NCBI RefSeq assembly: GCF_030362935.1
Contig: NZ_JAUCDY010000001.1
Location: 346,002 to 410,001, forward strand
Direction of reading: 5' to 3'
DNA length: 64,000 nucleotides
Source: Thiopseudomonas acetoxidans
GTDB lineage: Bacteria; Pseudomonadota; Gammaproteobacteria; Pseudomonadales; Pseudomonadaceae
The position numbers and the translations under genes were made by a program. This document shows positions 17,578-26,207 of this stretch, piece after piece. Numbering within the stretch: position 1 is the stretch's first letter; every line of letters starts with the position of its first letter. A model generated the notes under the pieces. That model had not been told where the DNA came from, did not search any database, and saw only the letters and a list, made by a program, of their open reading frames with translations.

Positions 17578-17611
17578 AGAGGCGTTGTGAGTCTTGGCGC
17601 CTCTATTTTTT
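17578..17611 (+). terminator. Intrinsic terminator of the TPP riboswitch expression platform
   Basis: AGAGGCG (17578-17584) pairs with CGCCTCT (17598-17604), loop of 13 bases, followed by A and six T. It begins three bases after the riboswitch closing stem, so TPP binding would favour early termination before thiC. Which bases form the antiterminator is not resolved. Confidence 0.85.
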
Positions 17612-17663
17612 GTGGACAGGTTCCCCTGACAGTTTTTTGTTCTGTTAACCGGAGAACCTGAAC

Positions 17664-19547
17664 ATGACGCAAAAGCTGTCGCAACACCTTAGTGATACCG
17701 CCCAAGTGGACGCTCAGTCCATTCAACCCTTTCCTAATTCACGCAAAATCTATGTGCCGGGTTCGCGCCCAGATATACGCGTGCCGATGCGGGAAATCAG
17801 TTTAACGCCCACCGTTACTGAGCAAGGCCAAGAAGCCAATGCACCGGTATTGGTGTATGACACCTCAGGTCCCTACACGGACCCTAGCATCAGCATTGAT
17901 GTGCGTAAAGGCTTGCCCAATGTGCGCAGTGCGTGGATTGCCGAGCGCGGCGATACCGAAGAATTACCCGGGCTTAGCTCAGAGTTTGGTCAGCAGCGCC
18001 TCAATGACGCGCAATTAAACGCCATGCGTTTTGCCGCCACCACCAAGCCTAGGCGCGCCAAAGCTGGGCGTAATGTCAGCCAAATGCATTATGCACGGCA
18101 GGGCGTGATTACGCCGGAGATGGAGTTTGTCGCCATCCGTGAAAACCTTAAGCTGCAAGAAGCTCGCGAAGCCGGTTTGCTGGATAGCCAGCATCCGGGG
18201 CAAAGCTTTGGTGCCAGCATTCCTAAAGAAATTACCGCTGAGTTTGTGCGCAGTGAAATTGCGCGTGGACGGGCGATTATTCCCGCAAACATTAACCATC
18301 CTGAATTAGAGCCGATGATTATCGGCCGTAATTTCTTGGTCAAGATCAACGGCAACATTGGTAACTCGGCGCTGGGCTCATCCATTGAAGAAGAAGTCGC
18401 TAAGTTGACATGGGGTATTCGCTGGGGTGCGGATACCATCATGGATTTGTCTACGGGCAAAAATATTCACGAAACCCGCGAATGGATTATCCGTAACTCG
18501 CCGGTGCCGGTTGGTACGGTACCCATTTATCAGGCGCTGGAAAAAGTCGATGGCATTGCCGAAGAACTGACGTGGGAACTGTTCCGCGACACCCTGATTG
18601 AGCAGGCGGAGCAGGGCGTGGATTACTTCACCATTCATGCCGGTGTGTTACTGCGCTATGTGCCGCTGACAGCCAAGCGCGTTACCGGCATTGTCTCGCG
18701 TGGCGGCTCGATTATGGCCAAGTGGTGTTTAGCCCATCACCAAGAAAACTTCATCTATACGCATTTTGAAGATATTTGCGAAATTATGAAAGCCTATGAT
18801 GTGAGTTTCTCGCTGGGTGATGGTTTGCGTCCGGGCTCGATAGCTGATGCGAACGATGCCGCGCAGTTTGCTGAGCTGGAAACGCTCGGCGAGCTGACCA
18901 AAGTGGCGTGGGAGCATGATGTGCAAACCATCATCGAAGGGCCGGGGCATGTGCCGATGCATATGATTAAGGAAAATATGGAGAAACAGCTGGAGTGCTG
19001 TGATGAGGCGCCTTTTTATACCCTGGGTCCCTTAGTCACTGATATTGCACCGGGCTATGACCACATCACCTCAGGCATGGGGGCGGCAATGATTGGTTGG
19101 TACGGCTGTGCGATGCTGTGCTATGTCACGCCTAAAGAGCACTTGGGTTTGCCCAATAAAGACGATGTGAAAACCGGCATTATCACCTACAAGATTGCCG
19201 CCCATGCGGCTGACTTGGCAAAAGGCCATCCGGGGGCACAGATTCGTGATGATGCATTGAGTAAAGCGCGTTTTGAGTTCCGTTGGGAGGATCAGTTTAA
19301 CTTGGCACTCGATCCTGACACGGCGCGGGAGTTTCATGATGAAACCATGCCCAAAGAGTCGGGCAAAGTGGCGCATTTTTGTTCCATGTGTGGACCGAAA
19401 TTCTGCTCGATGAAAATCACTCAGGATGTGCGTGAGTACGCCAAAGAGCACGGGTTAACGGATGAGCAAAAAGCGATTGAGGCGGGCTTTAAAGAACAGT
19501 CGGAACGCTTTCGCCAAGAGGGCTCGATAATTTATAAGCAGGTTTAA
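17664..19547 (+). CDS. thiC: Phosphomethylpyrimidine synthase ThiC
   Basis: 627 residues, the usual proteobacterial length. The radical-SAM type cluster-binding motif CSMCGPKFC is near the C-terminus, and the TIM-barrel core shows SRGGSIMAKWCLAHHQEN, DGLRPGSIADAND and EGPGHVPMH. ThiC rearranges aminoimidazole ribotide to hydroxymethylpyrimidine phosphate, the pyrimidine half of thiamine, in the cytoplasm. A GGAG ribosome site stands before the ATG. It is controlled by the TPP riboswitch and terminator directly upstream, and transcribed alone up to the hairpin at 19565. Confidence 0.98.
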   Translation: MTQKLSQHLSDTAQVDAQSIQPFPNSRKIYVPGSRPDIRVPMREISLTPTVTEQGQEANAPVLVYDTSGPYTDPSISIDVRKGLPNVRSAWIAERGDTEELPGLSSEFGQQRLNDAQLNAMRFAATTKPRRAKAGRNVSQMHYARQGVITPEMEFVAIRENLKLQEAREAGLLDSQHPGQSFGASIPKEITAEFVRSEIARGRAIIPANINHPELEPMIIGRNFLVKINGNIGNSALGSSIEEEVAKLTWGIRWGADTIMDLSTGKNIHETREWIIRNSPVPVGTVPIYQALEKVDGIAEELTWELFRDTLIEQAEQGVDYFTIHAGVLLRYVPLTAKRVTGIVSRGGSIMAKWCLAHHQENFIYTHFEDICEIMKAYDVSFSLGDGLRPGSIADANDAAQFAELETLGELTKVAWEHDVQTIIEGPGHVPMHMIKENMEKQLECCDEAPFYTLGPLVTDIAPGYDHITSGMGAAMIGWYGCAMLCYVTPKEHLGLPNKDDVKTGIITYKIAAHAADLAKGHPGAQIRDDALSKARFEFRWEDQFNLALDPDTAREFHDETMPKESGKVAHFCSMCGPKFCSMKITQDVREYAKEHGLTDEQKAIEAGFKEQSERFRQEGSIIYKQV

Positions 19548-19564
19548 TTAGCCGGTGGCGAGGT

Positions 19565-19588
19565 AATGCGGGCAGGGCTGCCCGCATT
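19565..19588. terminator. Hairpin between convergent thiC and nitroreductase genes
   Basis: A perfect 10-base stem (19565-19574 with 19579-19588) has a GGGC loop and sits in the 45 bases between two converging genes. CTTGTT follows on the plus strand, and ATTACC on the minus strand, so the T tract is weak in both directions. Confidence 0.6.
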
Positions 19589-19592
19589 CTTG

Positions 19593-20192
19593 TTACGCAA
19601 ATATCAAAAAACGCTCGGCGTCAGCGATATAGGTTTTTTCGGAAAGCTCGCCTTCGTTGGAGCCAAAAGGCATTTGCGCCCGTAGCGTCCAGTTGCTTGG
19701 AATATCCCAGTGCGCAGCGACAGCAGCGTCGATTACTGGATTGTAATGCTGCAGGCTGGCGCCTATATCGGCATTAGCCAGTGCTGTCCAGACGGAAAAC
19801 TGGGCAATGGCATTGGCATGCTCAGACCAAACTGGAAAGTTATCCGCATAGAGAGCAAAGCGCTCCTGCAATCCTTCCACCACTGTTTGGTCTTCGTAAA
19901 ATAAAACTGTTCCTGCGCCCGCAGCAAAGCTATTCACCTTGGTTTTGGTGGCAGCAAAGTTATCCGCAGGAACCAAAGGCCGTAAAGACTCTTTGACCAA
20001 ATCCCACAATGCTTGGTTGTGCTCAGCATAGAGAATTACTGCGCGAGTACTTTGTGAGTTAAACGCTGAAGGCGCCTGCCTAACCGCCTCTTGAATAAGC
20101 TCGGTAGTCTCGGCCTGCGACAAGGTGAGGTTTTTACCTAGCGCATACTGACTGCGACGTTTTTTAATGGATTCGATAAATAGATTGTGCAT
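19593..20192 (-). CDS. Nitroreductase family protein
   Basis: 199 residues from ATG 20192 (MHNLFIESIKKRRSQYALG); a GTG 39 bases earlier would add an unconserved head. The early RRSQY stretch, APSAFNSQSTRAVIL and the C-terminal MPFGSNEG segment are those of FMN-dependent nitroreductases of the short YdjA/HBN1-like group. It should be a homodimeric cytoplasmic flavoprotein that reduces nitro compounds, quinones or similar electrophiles with NAD(P)H; the physiological substrate is unknown. Convergent with thiC. Confidence 0.85.
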   Translation of the reverse strand: MHNLFIESIKKRRSQYALGKNLTLSQAETTELIQEAVRQAPSAFNSQSTRAVILYAEHNQALWDLVKESLRPLVPADNFAATKTKVNSFAAGAGTVLFYEDQTVVEGLQERFALYADNFPVWSEHANAIAQFSVWTALANADIGASLQHYNPVIDAAVAAHWDIPSNWTLRAQMPFGSNEGELSEKTYIADAERFLIFA

Positions 20193-20274
20193 AGGTTGAG
20201 TATCCGTTGTTGTATAATTAAGGCTCGACACTGATCAAGCAGGACTGAGCTTGGTTGCTCAGGCCTGCTTGAGG

Positions 20275-21558
20275 TTAGGCTAAAGCGTTAAAGGCTTGTT
20301 CAGCGGCTTCTAACGTGATTTGTAGCTCGGTTTTACCCATGGCTGCAGACACAAAGCCGGCTTCATAAGCACTTGGCGCCAAATAAACGCCGCCGTCAAG
20401 CATCAGGTGGAAGAATTTCTTGAACCGTTCAACATCACAGGCGACCGCATCCTTAAAGTTACGGATGTCTTTATTGTCGGTAAAGAATAGGCCAAACATG
20501 CCGCCCACTTGCGTGGTTGTGAAGGCAATACCGGCGGCATCAGCACGCTCTTGTAAACCCTGCGTCAGACGCTTGGCATAGCTACTGAGTTGCGCATGAA
20601 AATCCGCTTGTTGCACCAGTTTGAGCGTGGCTAAACCTGCGGCCATCGCTAGCGGGTTGCCAGATAGCGTACCGGCTTGGTACACCGGACCTAATGGCGC
20701 AATGTGCGACATGATCTCTTTTTTACCGCCAAAGCAGCCTACCGGCATGCCGCCGCCAATTACCTTACCGAAGGTAGACAGATCCGGCTTCACGCCGTAA
20801 TGTGCCTGTGCTCCACCTAAGGCCACGCGGAAGCCTGTCATGACTTCGTCAAAAATCAACACCACGTCGTGTTTATCACACAGCTGGCGCAAACCTTGCA
20901 AGTAGCCATCTACAGGTGGAATACAGTTCATGTTACCCGCTACCGGCTCGATAATAATACAGGCAATGTCTTGGCCTTTTTCTGCCAAGTACTTAGCCAC
21001 GGCATCTAGGTCGTTATAGGGTAGGGTGATGGTGTGTTTGGCGAAGTCCGCAGGCACGCCGGGCGAGCTTGGCACGCCCAAGGTCAGTGCGCCTGAACCG
21101 GCTTTCACCAGCAGACTGTCGGAATGACCGTGGTAGCAGCCTTCAAATTTGATAATGCTGTCACGTCCGGTGTAACCGCGTGCTAAACGGATCGCGCTCA
21201 TGGTTGCTTCGGTGCCGGAGCTGACCATACGCATCATTTCCATGGAGGGCACTAGCTGGCTAACCAAGTCGGCCATCTCTACTTCCAACGCTGTTGGCGC
21301 ACCAAATGACAGGCCGTGTTCCAACTGTGCGCGTACTGCATTGAGCACTTCAGGATGACCATGGCCAAGAATCATTGGACCCCACGAGCCGATGTAGTCG
21401 ACATAGCGTTTGTCGTCCTCATCGGTCACATAAGCGCCTTCGGCGTGCTTGAAAAATAACGGCGTGCCGCCGACACCGGCAAAAGCACGAACAGGAGAGT
21501 TTACGCCGCCAGGAATGTGTTGTTGGGCGTTAGCAAATAAAGTGGCTGAACGAGACAT
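20275..21558 (-). CDS. hemL: Glutamate-1-semialdehyde 2,1-aminomutase
   Basis: 427 residues. Class III aminotransferase features are present: the pyridoxal phosphate Lys in TFGKVIGGG, the FDEVMTGFR motif and GTLSGNPLAMAAG. HemL moves the amino group of glutamate-1-semialdehyde to give 5-aminolevulinate, the first dedicated tetrapyrrole precursor in the C5 pathway. It is the last gene of the leftward operon after thiE, nine bases downstream, an order shared with Pseudomonas. Full length with no anomaly. Confidence 0.97.
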   Translation of the reverse strand: MSRSATLFANAQQHIPGGVNSPVRAFAGVGGTPLFFKHAEGAYVTDEDDKRYVDYIGSWGPMILGHGHPEVLNAVRAQLEHGLSFGAPTALEVEMADLVSQLVPSMEMMRMVSSGTEATMSAIRLARGYTGRDSIIKFEGCYHGHSDSLLVKAGSGALTLGVPSSPGVPADFAKHTITLPYNDLDAVAKYLAEKGQDIACIIIEPVAGNMNCIPPVDGYLQGLRQLCDKHDVVLIFDEVMTGFRVALGGAQAHYGVKPDLSTFGKVIGGGMPVGCFGGKKEIMSHIAPLGPVYQAGTLSGNPLAMAAGLATLKLVQQADFHAQLSSYAKRLTQGLQERADAAGIAFTTTQVGGMFGLFFTDNKDIRNFKDAVACDVERFKKFFHLMLDGGVYLAPSAYEAGFVSAAMGKTELQITLEAAEQAFNALA

Positions 21559-21567
21559 GAAAATCCT

Positions 21568-22203
21568 CTAATTTGTCGCAAAGGGTGGGAAAAGATCGGT
21601 AAAGGCACGGGCGCGCCGCTCAACTTCGGCAGCTGTGGACGCGGCAAACAGTGCGTGAATGACCGCTATCATAGCAGCTCCATGGCTGATTAGGGGTGCA
21701 GCGCTATCCAGCTCAATGCCGCCAATGGCCACGATAGGGCGCTGCAAAAACTGGGCTTGTTGCAGCAGATCAATATCCGCCAAAACCTCGCCGGGCTTGG
21801 TTTGTGAGCTGAAAAAACGTCCAAAAGCAACGTAGCTAGCACCTTGGGCAACTGCCTGTTCGGCCAAGTGTAAATGGTGGTGGCAGGTAGCCCCGATAAT
21901 GGCGCTTTCAGTTAAGCGTAAACGTGCTTCTGTTAGCGAGCCATCGCCTTGTCCCAAATGCAAACCGCAACCCAGTTGCTCGGCCAATGCTAGTTCGTCA
22001 TTGATAATCAACTCGGCATTGTAGGCGTGGCACAACTCCAGCAGCGCGCTGGCTTCGTATAAGCGCTGCTTGGTTGAGCTGCTTTTATCACGGTACTGCA
22101 GCACACGCGCACCACCTTTAAGCGCTGCTTCGCAGTAAGGTACTAAACGGCCATCCGCAAGCAGTTGGCTGTCAGTGATGGGGTAAAGTCCGTATAGCTT
22201 CAT
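21568..22203 (-). CDS. thiE: Thiamine-phosphate synthase ThiE
   Basis: 211 residues, a TIM-barrel protein with LQYRDKSS (phosphate binding), ELIINDE, GLHLGQGD, YVAFGRFF and AIGGI motifs of the ThiE/TenI family; the catalytic role rather than TenI is supported by the QYRDK and GQGD motifs. It couples hydroxymethylpyrimidine diphosphate with thiazole phosphate to thiamine phosphate. It lies 17 bases after thiD, which makes the diphosphate substrate, and nine bases before hemL. Confidence 0.95.
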   Translation of the reverse strand: MKLYGLYPITDSQLLADGRLVPYCEAALKGGARVLQYRDKSSSTKQRLYEASALLELCHAYNAELIINDELALAEQLGCGLHLGQGDGSLTEARLRLTESAIIGATCHHHLHLAEQAVAQGASYVAFGRFFSSQTKPGEVLADIDLLQQAQFLQRPIVAIGGIELDSAAPLISHGAAMIAVIHALFAASTAAEVERRARAFTDLFPPFATN

Positions 22204-22220
22204 AGTGGTCTTATGAAAAA

Positions 22221-23006
22221 TTACAAAGGTAAACGGCGCGGGATATATTGCCCTTTACCCGGAGCTTCTGCGTCACGCAATGTGCGCCATGTATAGTTTA
22301 AAGCGCTGTGTACCGCGCTGAGTAAGTTTTCGCCCTGGGCAATTCGACCAGCAAGAGCGCTAGCAAGTGTACAGCCCGAGCCGTGGTATTTTCCGGGTAA
22401 GCGTTGTTGGATAATATCGTGGCGACTGCCGTCTTCTAGGTAGAGGCGGTTATGTAGCTCGTTTTCAGGGCCGTGACCGCCGGTGATGAGCAAGTTTTTG
22501 CAGTGCCTGAGCAGCACCTCTGCGCATTCGTCCTCAGTACCATAGGGTAGTTCGGCTAGCATCTGCGCTTCTGGCAGATTAGGGGTAACTATATGAGCCA
22601 AAGGCAACAGCTCTTCCCTGAGTGTAAAGCCGACATCGCCAGCGCCCAAAGAACCACCGCCTTCGGCGCGCAACACAGGATCGCAGATTACCGGGATGTT
22701 TGGGGTCATGTGCATGACCTCAATGGCGGTACGCACCATTTCGCTTGAGCCCAGCATGCCGAGTTTGATAGCTGAAACGCTAACATCGCTAAGAATGGCA
22801 CGCGCCTGAGCAACAATCCAGTCGTGGTCTAGCACACGAAAATCGCTGACGTTGACCGTGTCCTGAATGGTTAATGCAGTAATAGCAGGCGCAGCGTGGC
22901 AGTTTTGTGCTAGCAGGGCTTCGATATCAGCCTGTATGCCAGCGCCGCCTATGGGGTCGTGTCCTGATAGGCATAGTACAATTGGGCGAAAAGAAGGGTT
23001 GGTCAT
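22221..23006 (-). CDS. thiD: Hydroxymethylpyrimidine/phosphomethylpyrimidine kinase ThiD
   Basis: 261 residues from ATG 23006, which has an AAAGG ribosome site upstream; a GTG at 23024 is in frame but less likely. The ribokinase-fold motifs GHDPIGGAGIQADIEAL, LGSSEMV and the anion hole LPGKYHGSGCTLASALAG are present. ThiD phosphorylates hydroxymethylpyrimidine twice, to the diphosphate used by ThiE. The gene is 24 bases from the end of sulP, so both can be on one transcript. No TPP riboswitch was seen ahead of this operon. Confidence 0.95.
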   Translation of the reverse strand: MTNPSFRPIVLCLSGHDPIGGAGIQADIEALLAQNCHAAPAITALTIQDTVNVSDFRVLDHDWIVAQARAILSDVSVSAIKLGMLGSSEMVRTAIEVMHMTPNIPVICDPVLRAEGGGSLGAGDVGFTLREELLPLAHIVTPNLPEAQMLAELPYGTEDECAEVLLRHCKNLLITGGHGPENELHNRLYLEDGSRHDIIQQRLPGKYHGSGCTLASALAGRIAQGENLLSAVHSALNYTWRTLRDAEAPGKGQYIPRRLPL

Positions 23007-23030
23007 TATTAAGCCTTTATTCACAAATAA

Positions 23031-24788
23031 TTAGAGGTGGTTAGGTGTTTCACAGGTAGTAGGTTCATCTAAGCATTTCTGCGCGCTTAACCAGCGCAAA
23101 GCGCGCGCTTTAGCTTGTTCGGGGGTATTGGCGAATGATAACTGTCCTCTACGCATACGAACATCGGCGCGGCGCATTTTTCTGCGCACGCGTGCCGAGG
23201 TGCCAAGGAAGATAATGCCTATGCCTTGTGCGTGGTAGTCATTTACCACGTTTTGTAAGGCGGCAAGGGCAGTCATGTCTAGCATAGAAACTGCGCTTAA
23301 ATCGACAATGACAATCTGCAATCCAGGACTGAAGCGACGTAGTGCGCTAAGAGCTTTTTCAGCAGCTCCAAAGAATAAAGGCCCACGGATAGCATACAGA
23401 GCAACAGACTCTGGTAGCTCGCCGAGTTCATCAAAATGTTCGCGGCTAATGCTGGTGGTGTCGGTAAGCTCACTCATGCTCTTAATAAATAGACCGGCAG
23501 CCAACAGCAGGCCAACTCCAACGGCGAGTACCATGTCGAATAAAACTGTCAAAATAAAGCAGGTTAATAACACCAATACATCATTACGCGGTGAGATTTT
23601 TAGTGTGTGAATGACGTGTTTAGGCTCGCTCATGGTCCAAGCTACCATGAGTAGCAGCGCGGCCAGTGCAGCCATAGGGATATAAGTGAACAGCGGCGCC
23701 AATACTAAGATGGCGAGTAAAACCACAAATGCGTGAATAATGGCGGAGACTGGTGAGACAGCGCCGGCACGTACGTTTGCAGCGCTGCGGGCAATGGCTG
23801 CAGTGGCAGTGATGCCGCCAAACATGGGCGCCACAATATTGCCTATACCTTGGCCAAGCAGCTCACCATTAGGATCGTGTTTGGTGCCTGCCATACCGTC
23901 AGCCACTACGGCGCACAACAAAGACTCGATTGCGCCCAACATTGCTATTGCAAAAGCAGGTGCTAATAGTTGACGAAACAGCTCGAAAGACAATACCAGT
24001 GGTGCATCATTGGCGCCGGTTAGCTGCCATGGCCAGGTGAAACTGGGTAGAAAAGGCGGAATGCCGGGATGACTAACGCCGTCAACCATATAGCTGAAAC
24101 GATCACCAATGGTGACAACATCAAGCTCAATAGAATGAAACACAAGACCCAGCAATGTGCCCAAAGTTAAGGCAACCAAGTGGCCGGGGATTTTTGGGAA
24201 AAATTTGGGCCAAATAACCAGAGTGCCAAGAGTTAAAGCAGCAACAAGAGTATCGCCCATGCGCATGCTGGGGAGGGCGAGCACTAGGCCTTGTATGCGT
24301 TCAATATAGTTGGCTGGAGTATCGATGCCTGTTAAACCAAAAGCGTCCTGTATTTGTAAGGTGGCGATTACCACGCCGATACCAGCGGTAAAGCCGAGTA
24401 TGACTGGGTAAGGAATAAACTGCAGTAACGCACCGGCACGCAAAAAAGCCATGATGACTAAAATAACGCCTGCCAGCGAAGTACAGAGTAAAAGTCCGCC
24501 CAAGCCGAATTGTTGTGTGATGGGCAAAAGAATGACTACGAAAGCTGCGGTAGGACCGGACACGTTAAAACGTGAGCCGCCCAGTAGAGCGATTATAAAG
24601 CCACCAACCAATACAGTGTAAAGGCCGTGCTGCGGGGCCGCGCCTACGGCAATAGCTAATGCCATGGCTAGAGGAATAGCAATAATACCCACGGTTAAGC
24701 CCGCACTAATATCTCCGCGTAGTGAGTTCACTGAGTAGCCAGCAGCAAAGCTTTGGCGTAAAGCAGAAAATAAAGGGGGAAGATACAT
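23031..24788 (-). CDS. SulP family anion transporter with STAS domain
   Basis: 585 residues from ATG 24788, which sits six bases after a GGAG site; the GTG one codon earlier is less well placed. The N-terminal 420 residues hold the membrane helices of SLC26/SulP carriers, with the early NSLRGDISAGLTVGIIAIPLAMALAIA signature split between two helices. A cytoplasmic STAS domain follows at about 430-560 (QIVIVDLSAVSMLDMTA). Substrate could be sulfate, bicarbonate or a dicarboxylate; the sequence does not decide. First gene of the operon with thiD, thiE and hemL. Confidence 0.85.
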   Translation of the reverse strand: MYLPPLFSALRQSFAAGYSVNSLRGDISAGLTVGIIAIPLAMALAIAVGAAPQHGLYTVLVGGFIIALLGGSRFNVSGPTAAFVVILLPITQQFGLGGLLLCTSLAGVILVIMAFLRAGALLQFIPYPVILGFTAGIGVVIATLQIQDAFGLTGIDTPANYIERIQGLVLALPSMRMGDTLVAALTLGTLVIWPKFFPKIPGHLVALTLGTLLGLVFHSIELDVVTIGDRFSYMVDGVSHPGIPPFLPSFTWPWQLTGANDAPLVLSFELFRQLLAPAFAIAMLGAIESLLCAVVADGMAGTKHDPNGELLGQGIGNIVAPMFGGITATAAIARSAANVRAGAVSPVSAIIHAFVVLLAILVLAPLFTYIPMAALAALLLMVAWTMSEPKHVIHTLKISPRNDVLVLLTCFILTVLFDMVLAVGVGLLLAAGLFIKSMSELTDTTSISREHFDELGELPESVALYAIRGPLFFGAAEKALSALRRFSPGLQIVIVDLSAVSMLDMTALAALQNVVNDYHAQGIGIIFLGTSARVRRKMRRADVRMRRGQLSFANTPEQAKARALRWLSAQKCLDEPTTCETPNHL

Positions 24789-24840
24789 CACTGGCTCCAG
24801 ACGGTTTTTTAGTGGAATTAAGTTGCAATATTCTCTGTAA

Positions 24841-24878
24841 TAGGCATAATTGCCCGACTCTTTTGGACAGTATGCCTA
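24841..24878. repeat. Inverted repeat between sulP and rplM
   Basis: TAGGCATA (24841-24848) and its exact complement TATGCCTA (24871-24878) are 22 bases apart, 53 bases upstream of the sulP start. It may be an operator or a leader hairpin of sulP. No regulator can be named. Confidence 0.35.
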
Positions 24879-24932
24879 GCTGAACAATTGAATAGACAGG
24901 AAGATGCTACGCCTGTCGAGCATGTAAGTTCA

Positions 24933-25038
24933 AGTAAGCACGAGACCCGAGCCCCCGAAAGTAGTGCTTGCTATGCAGCTTTAAACAGTCAACACCAGAC
25001 TAATGATTAGGATTTGCCGTTTAAAATAACTGAACGGC
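24933..25038 (+). promoter_or_regulatory. Structured 5' leader of rplM-rpsI
   Basis: A 9-pair stem (24933-24941 with 24964-24972, one G-T pair) encloses a GC-rich loop, and a second hairpin (GCCGTT 25016-25021 with AACGGC 25033-25038) sits just before the GAGG ribosome site at 25042-25045. L13 is reported to repress its own operon through the mRNA leader in E. coli; an analogous role here is inferred from position and foldability only. Confidence 0.4.
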
Positions 25039-25054
25039 TCTGAGGCTATAGCGA

Positions 25055-25483
25055 ATGAAAACTTTTAGTGCAAAACCAGAAACAGTGAAACGCGACTGGT
25101 ATGTGATCGATGCAGCTGGCCAGACCTTGGGTCGTTTGGCTACTGAAATTGCCACCCGCTTGCGTGGAAAACATAAGCCTGAATACACACCTCACGTTGA
25201 TACGGGCGACTATATTGTTGTCATCAACGCAGAGCAGGTACGAGTAACAGGAAAGAAAACATCTGATAAGCTCTACTATTCACATACAGGCTACCCAGGT
25301 GGAATTAAGTCAATCAGTTTCGAGAAGCTGATTGCGCGTGCACCTGAGCGAGTGCTTGAAGGCGCAGTAAAGGGCATGTTGCCTAACAACCCACTGGGTC
25401 GTGCAATGTATCGTAAACTTAAAGTTTACGCAGGTACTGAGCATCCACATGCTGCACAGCAACCCACAGAACTGAAGATTTAA
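25055..25483 (+). CDS. rplM: 50S ribosomal protein L13
   Basis: 142 residues, the exact family size. It begins MKTFSAKPETVKRDWYVIDA and contains the conserved GDYIVVINAEQVRVTGKK, HTGYPGG and GMLPNNPLGRAMYRKLKVYAG segments. L13 is an early assembly protein of the large subunit and binds 23S rRNA. The gene forms an operon with rpsI, 15 bases downstream, the standard pairing. Its start follows a structured leader. Confidence 0.98.
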   Translation: MKTFSAKPETVKRDWYVIDAAGQTLGRLATEIATRLRGKHKPEYTPHVDTGDYIVVINAEQVRVTGKKTSDKLYYSHTGYPGGIKSISFEKLIARAPERVLEGAVKGMLPNNPLGRAMYRKLKVYAGTEHPHAAQQPTELKI

Positions 25484-25498
25484 CGGGAATAGTAGATT

Positions 25499-25891
25499 AT
25501 GTCGGCGAATCAAAATTACGGTACAGGCCGTCGCAAGACTGCAACAGCACGTGTCTTCTTGCGTCCAGGTACTGGCAGTATTTCAATTAATAATCGCAGC
25601 ATCGACGATTTTTTCGGTCGTGAAACAGCGCGCATGATGGTACGTCAACCGTTAGAGCTCACTGAATCCGCAGAGAAATTCGATGTGTACGTTACTGTGG
25701 CAGGTGGTGGTATTACAGGTCAGGCTGGTGCTATTCGTCATGGTATTACGCGTGCACTGATGGAGTACGACGAAACTTTACGTGGTCAATTGCGTAAAGC
25801 TGGCTTCGTTACGCGTGATGCTCGTGAAGTTGAACGCAAAAAAGTTGGTTTACGTAAGGCGCGTAAGCGTCCTCAGTACTCCAAGCGTTAA
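25499..25891 (+). CDS. rpsI: 30S ribosomal protein S9
   Basis: 130 residues ending KKVGLRKARKRPQYSKR, the basic tail that reaches the P-site tRNA in the small subunit. The beginning NYGTGRRKTATARVFLRPG is diagnostic. Second gene of the rplM operon; a strong terminator follows at 25910. Confidence 0.98.
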   Translation: MSANQNYGTGRRKTATARVFLRPGTGSISINNRSIDDFFGRETARMMVRQPLELTESAEKFDVYVTVAGGGITGQAGAIRHGITRALMEYDETLRGQLRKAGFVTRDAREVERKKVGLRKARKRPQYSKR

Positions 25892-25909
25892 GTGTTTGCG
25901 TATACAGAG

Positions 25910-25944
25910 AACGCCCATATTCTGTTTAGAAATGGGCGTTTTTT
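25910..25944 (+). terminator. Intrinsic terminator of the rplM-rpsI operon
   Basis: AACGCCCAT (25910-25918) pairs with ATGGGCGTT (25932-25940), and the T run spans 25939-25944. It lies 19 bases after the rpsI stop. Confidence 0.9.
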
Positions 25945-26207
25945 GTATCCGTAAAAGGCAAAAAAGCGTGCGACAAATTGTCATGGTTGCATGGGGCTAG
26001 CAAAGACAACGCTAAATCTACCGATAGCATAGACTTCCCGTAGATTTAGTTAGCCAAGATCAAGCTTCTGAGTTTTTTCTGCTAGTCAATAATCTTGTCA
26101 ATTGCACGGCTTTTCTTTACCATTCTATGGATTGAAAAAAACAGTTAGTTTTTTTCTTAATAAAAGGCTTTGTAAAAAAGCCGAATAAGCTGATGGGAGA
26201 CGACTTA
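25945..26207. other. Non-coding stretch before petA with a long inverted repeat
   Basis: The whole gap between rpsI and petA is 316 bases. After the terminator it holds a perfect 10-base inverted repeat, CTAAATCTAC (26012-26021) and complement (26040-26049), flanked by GGCTA and TAGCC that can extend the fold. An A/T-rich stretch follows (26131-26180) with a small GGCTT/AAGCC hairpin, then GGGAGA at 26195-26200, the ribosome site of petA. No open frame in it looks real. Confidence 0.5.

Noticed and set aside
25782..26000. 72-codon frame overlapping rpsI
   Set aside because: It runs through the end of rpsI and the rpsI terminator; a shadow frame.
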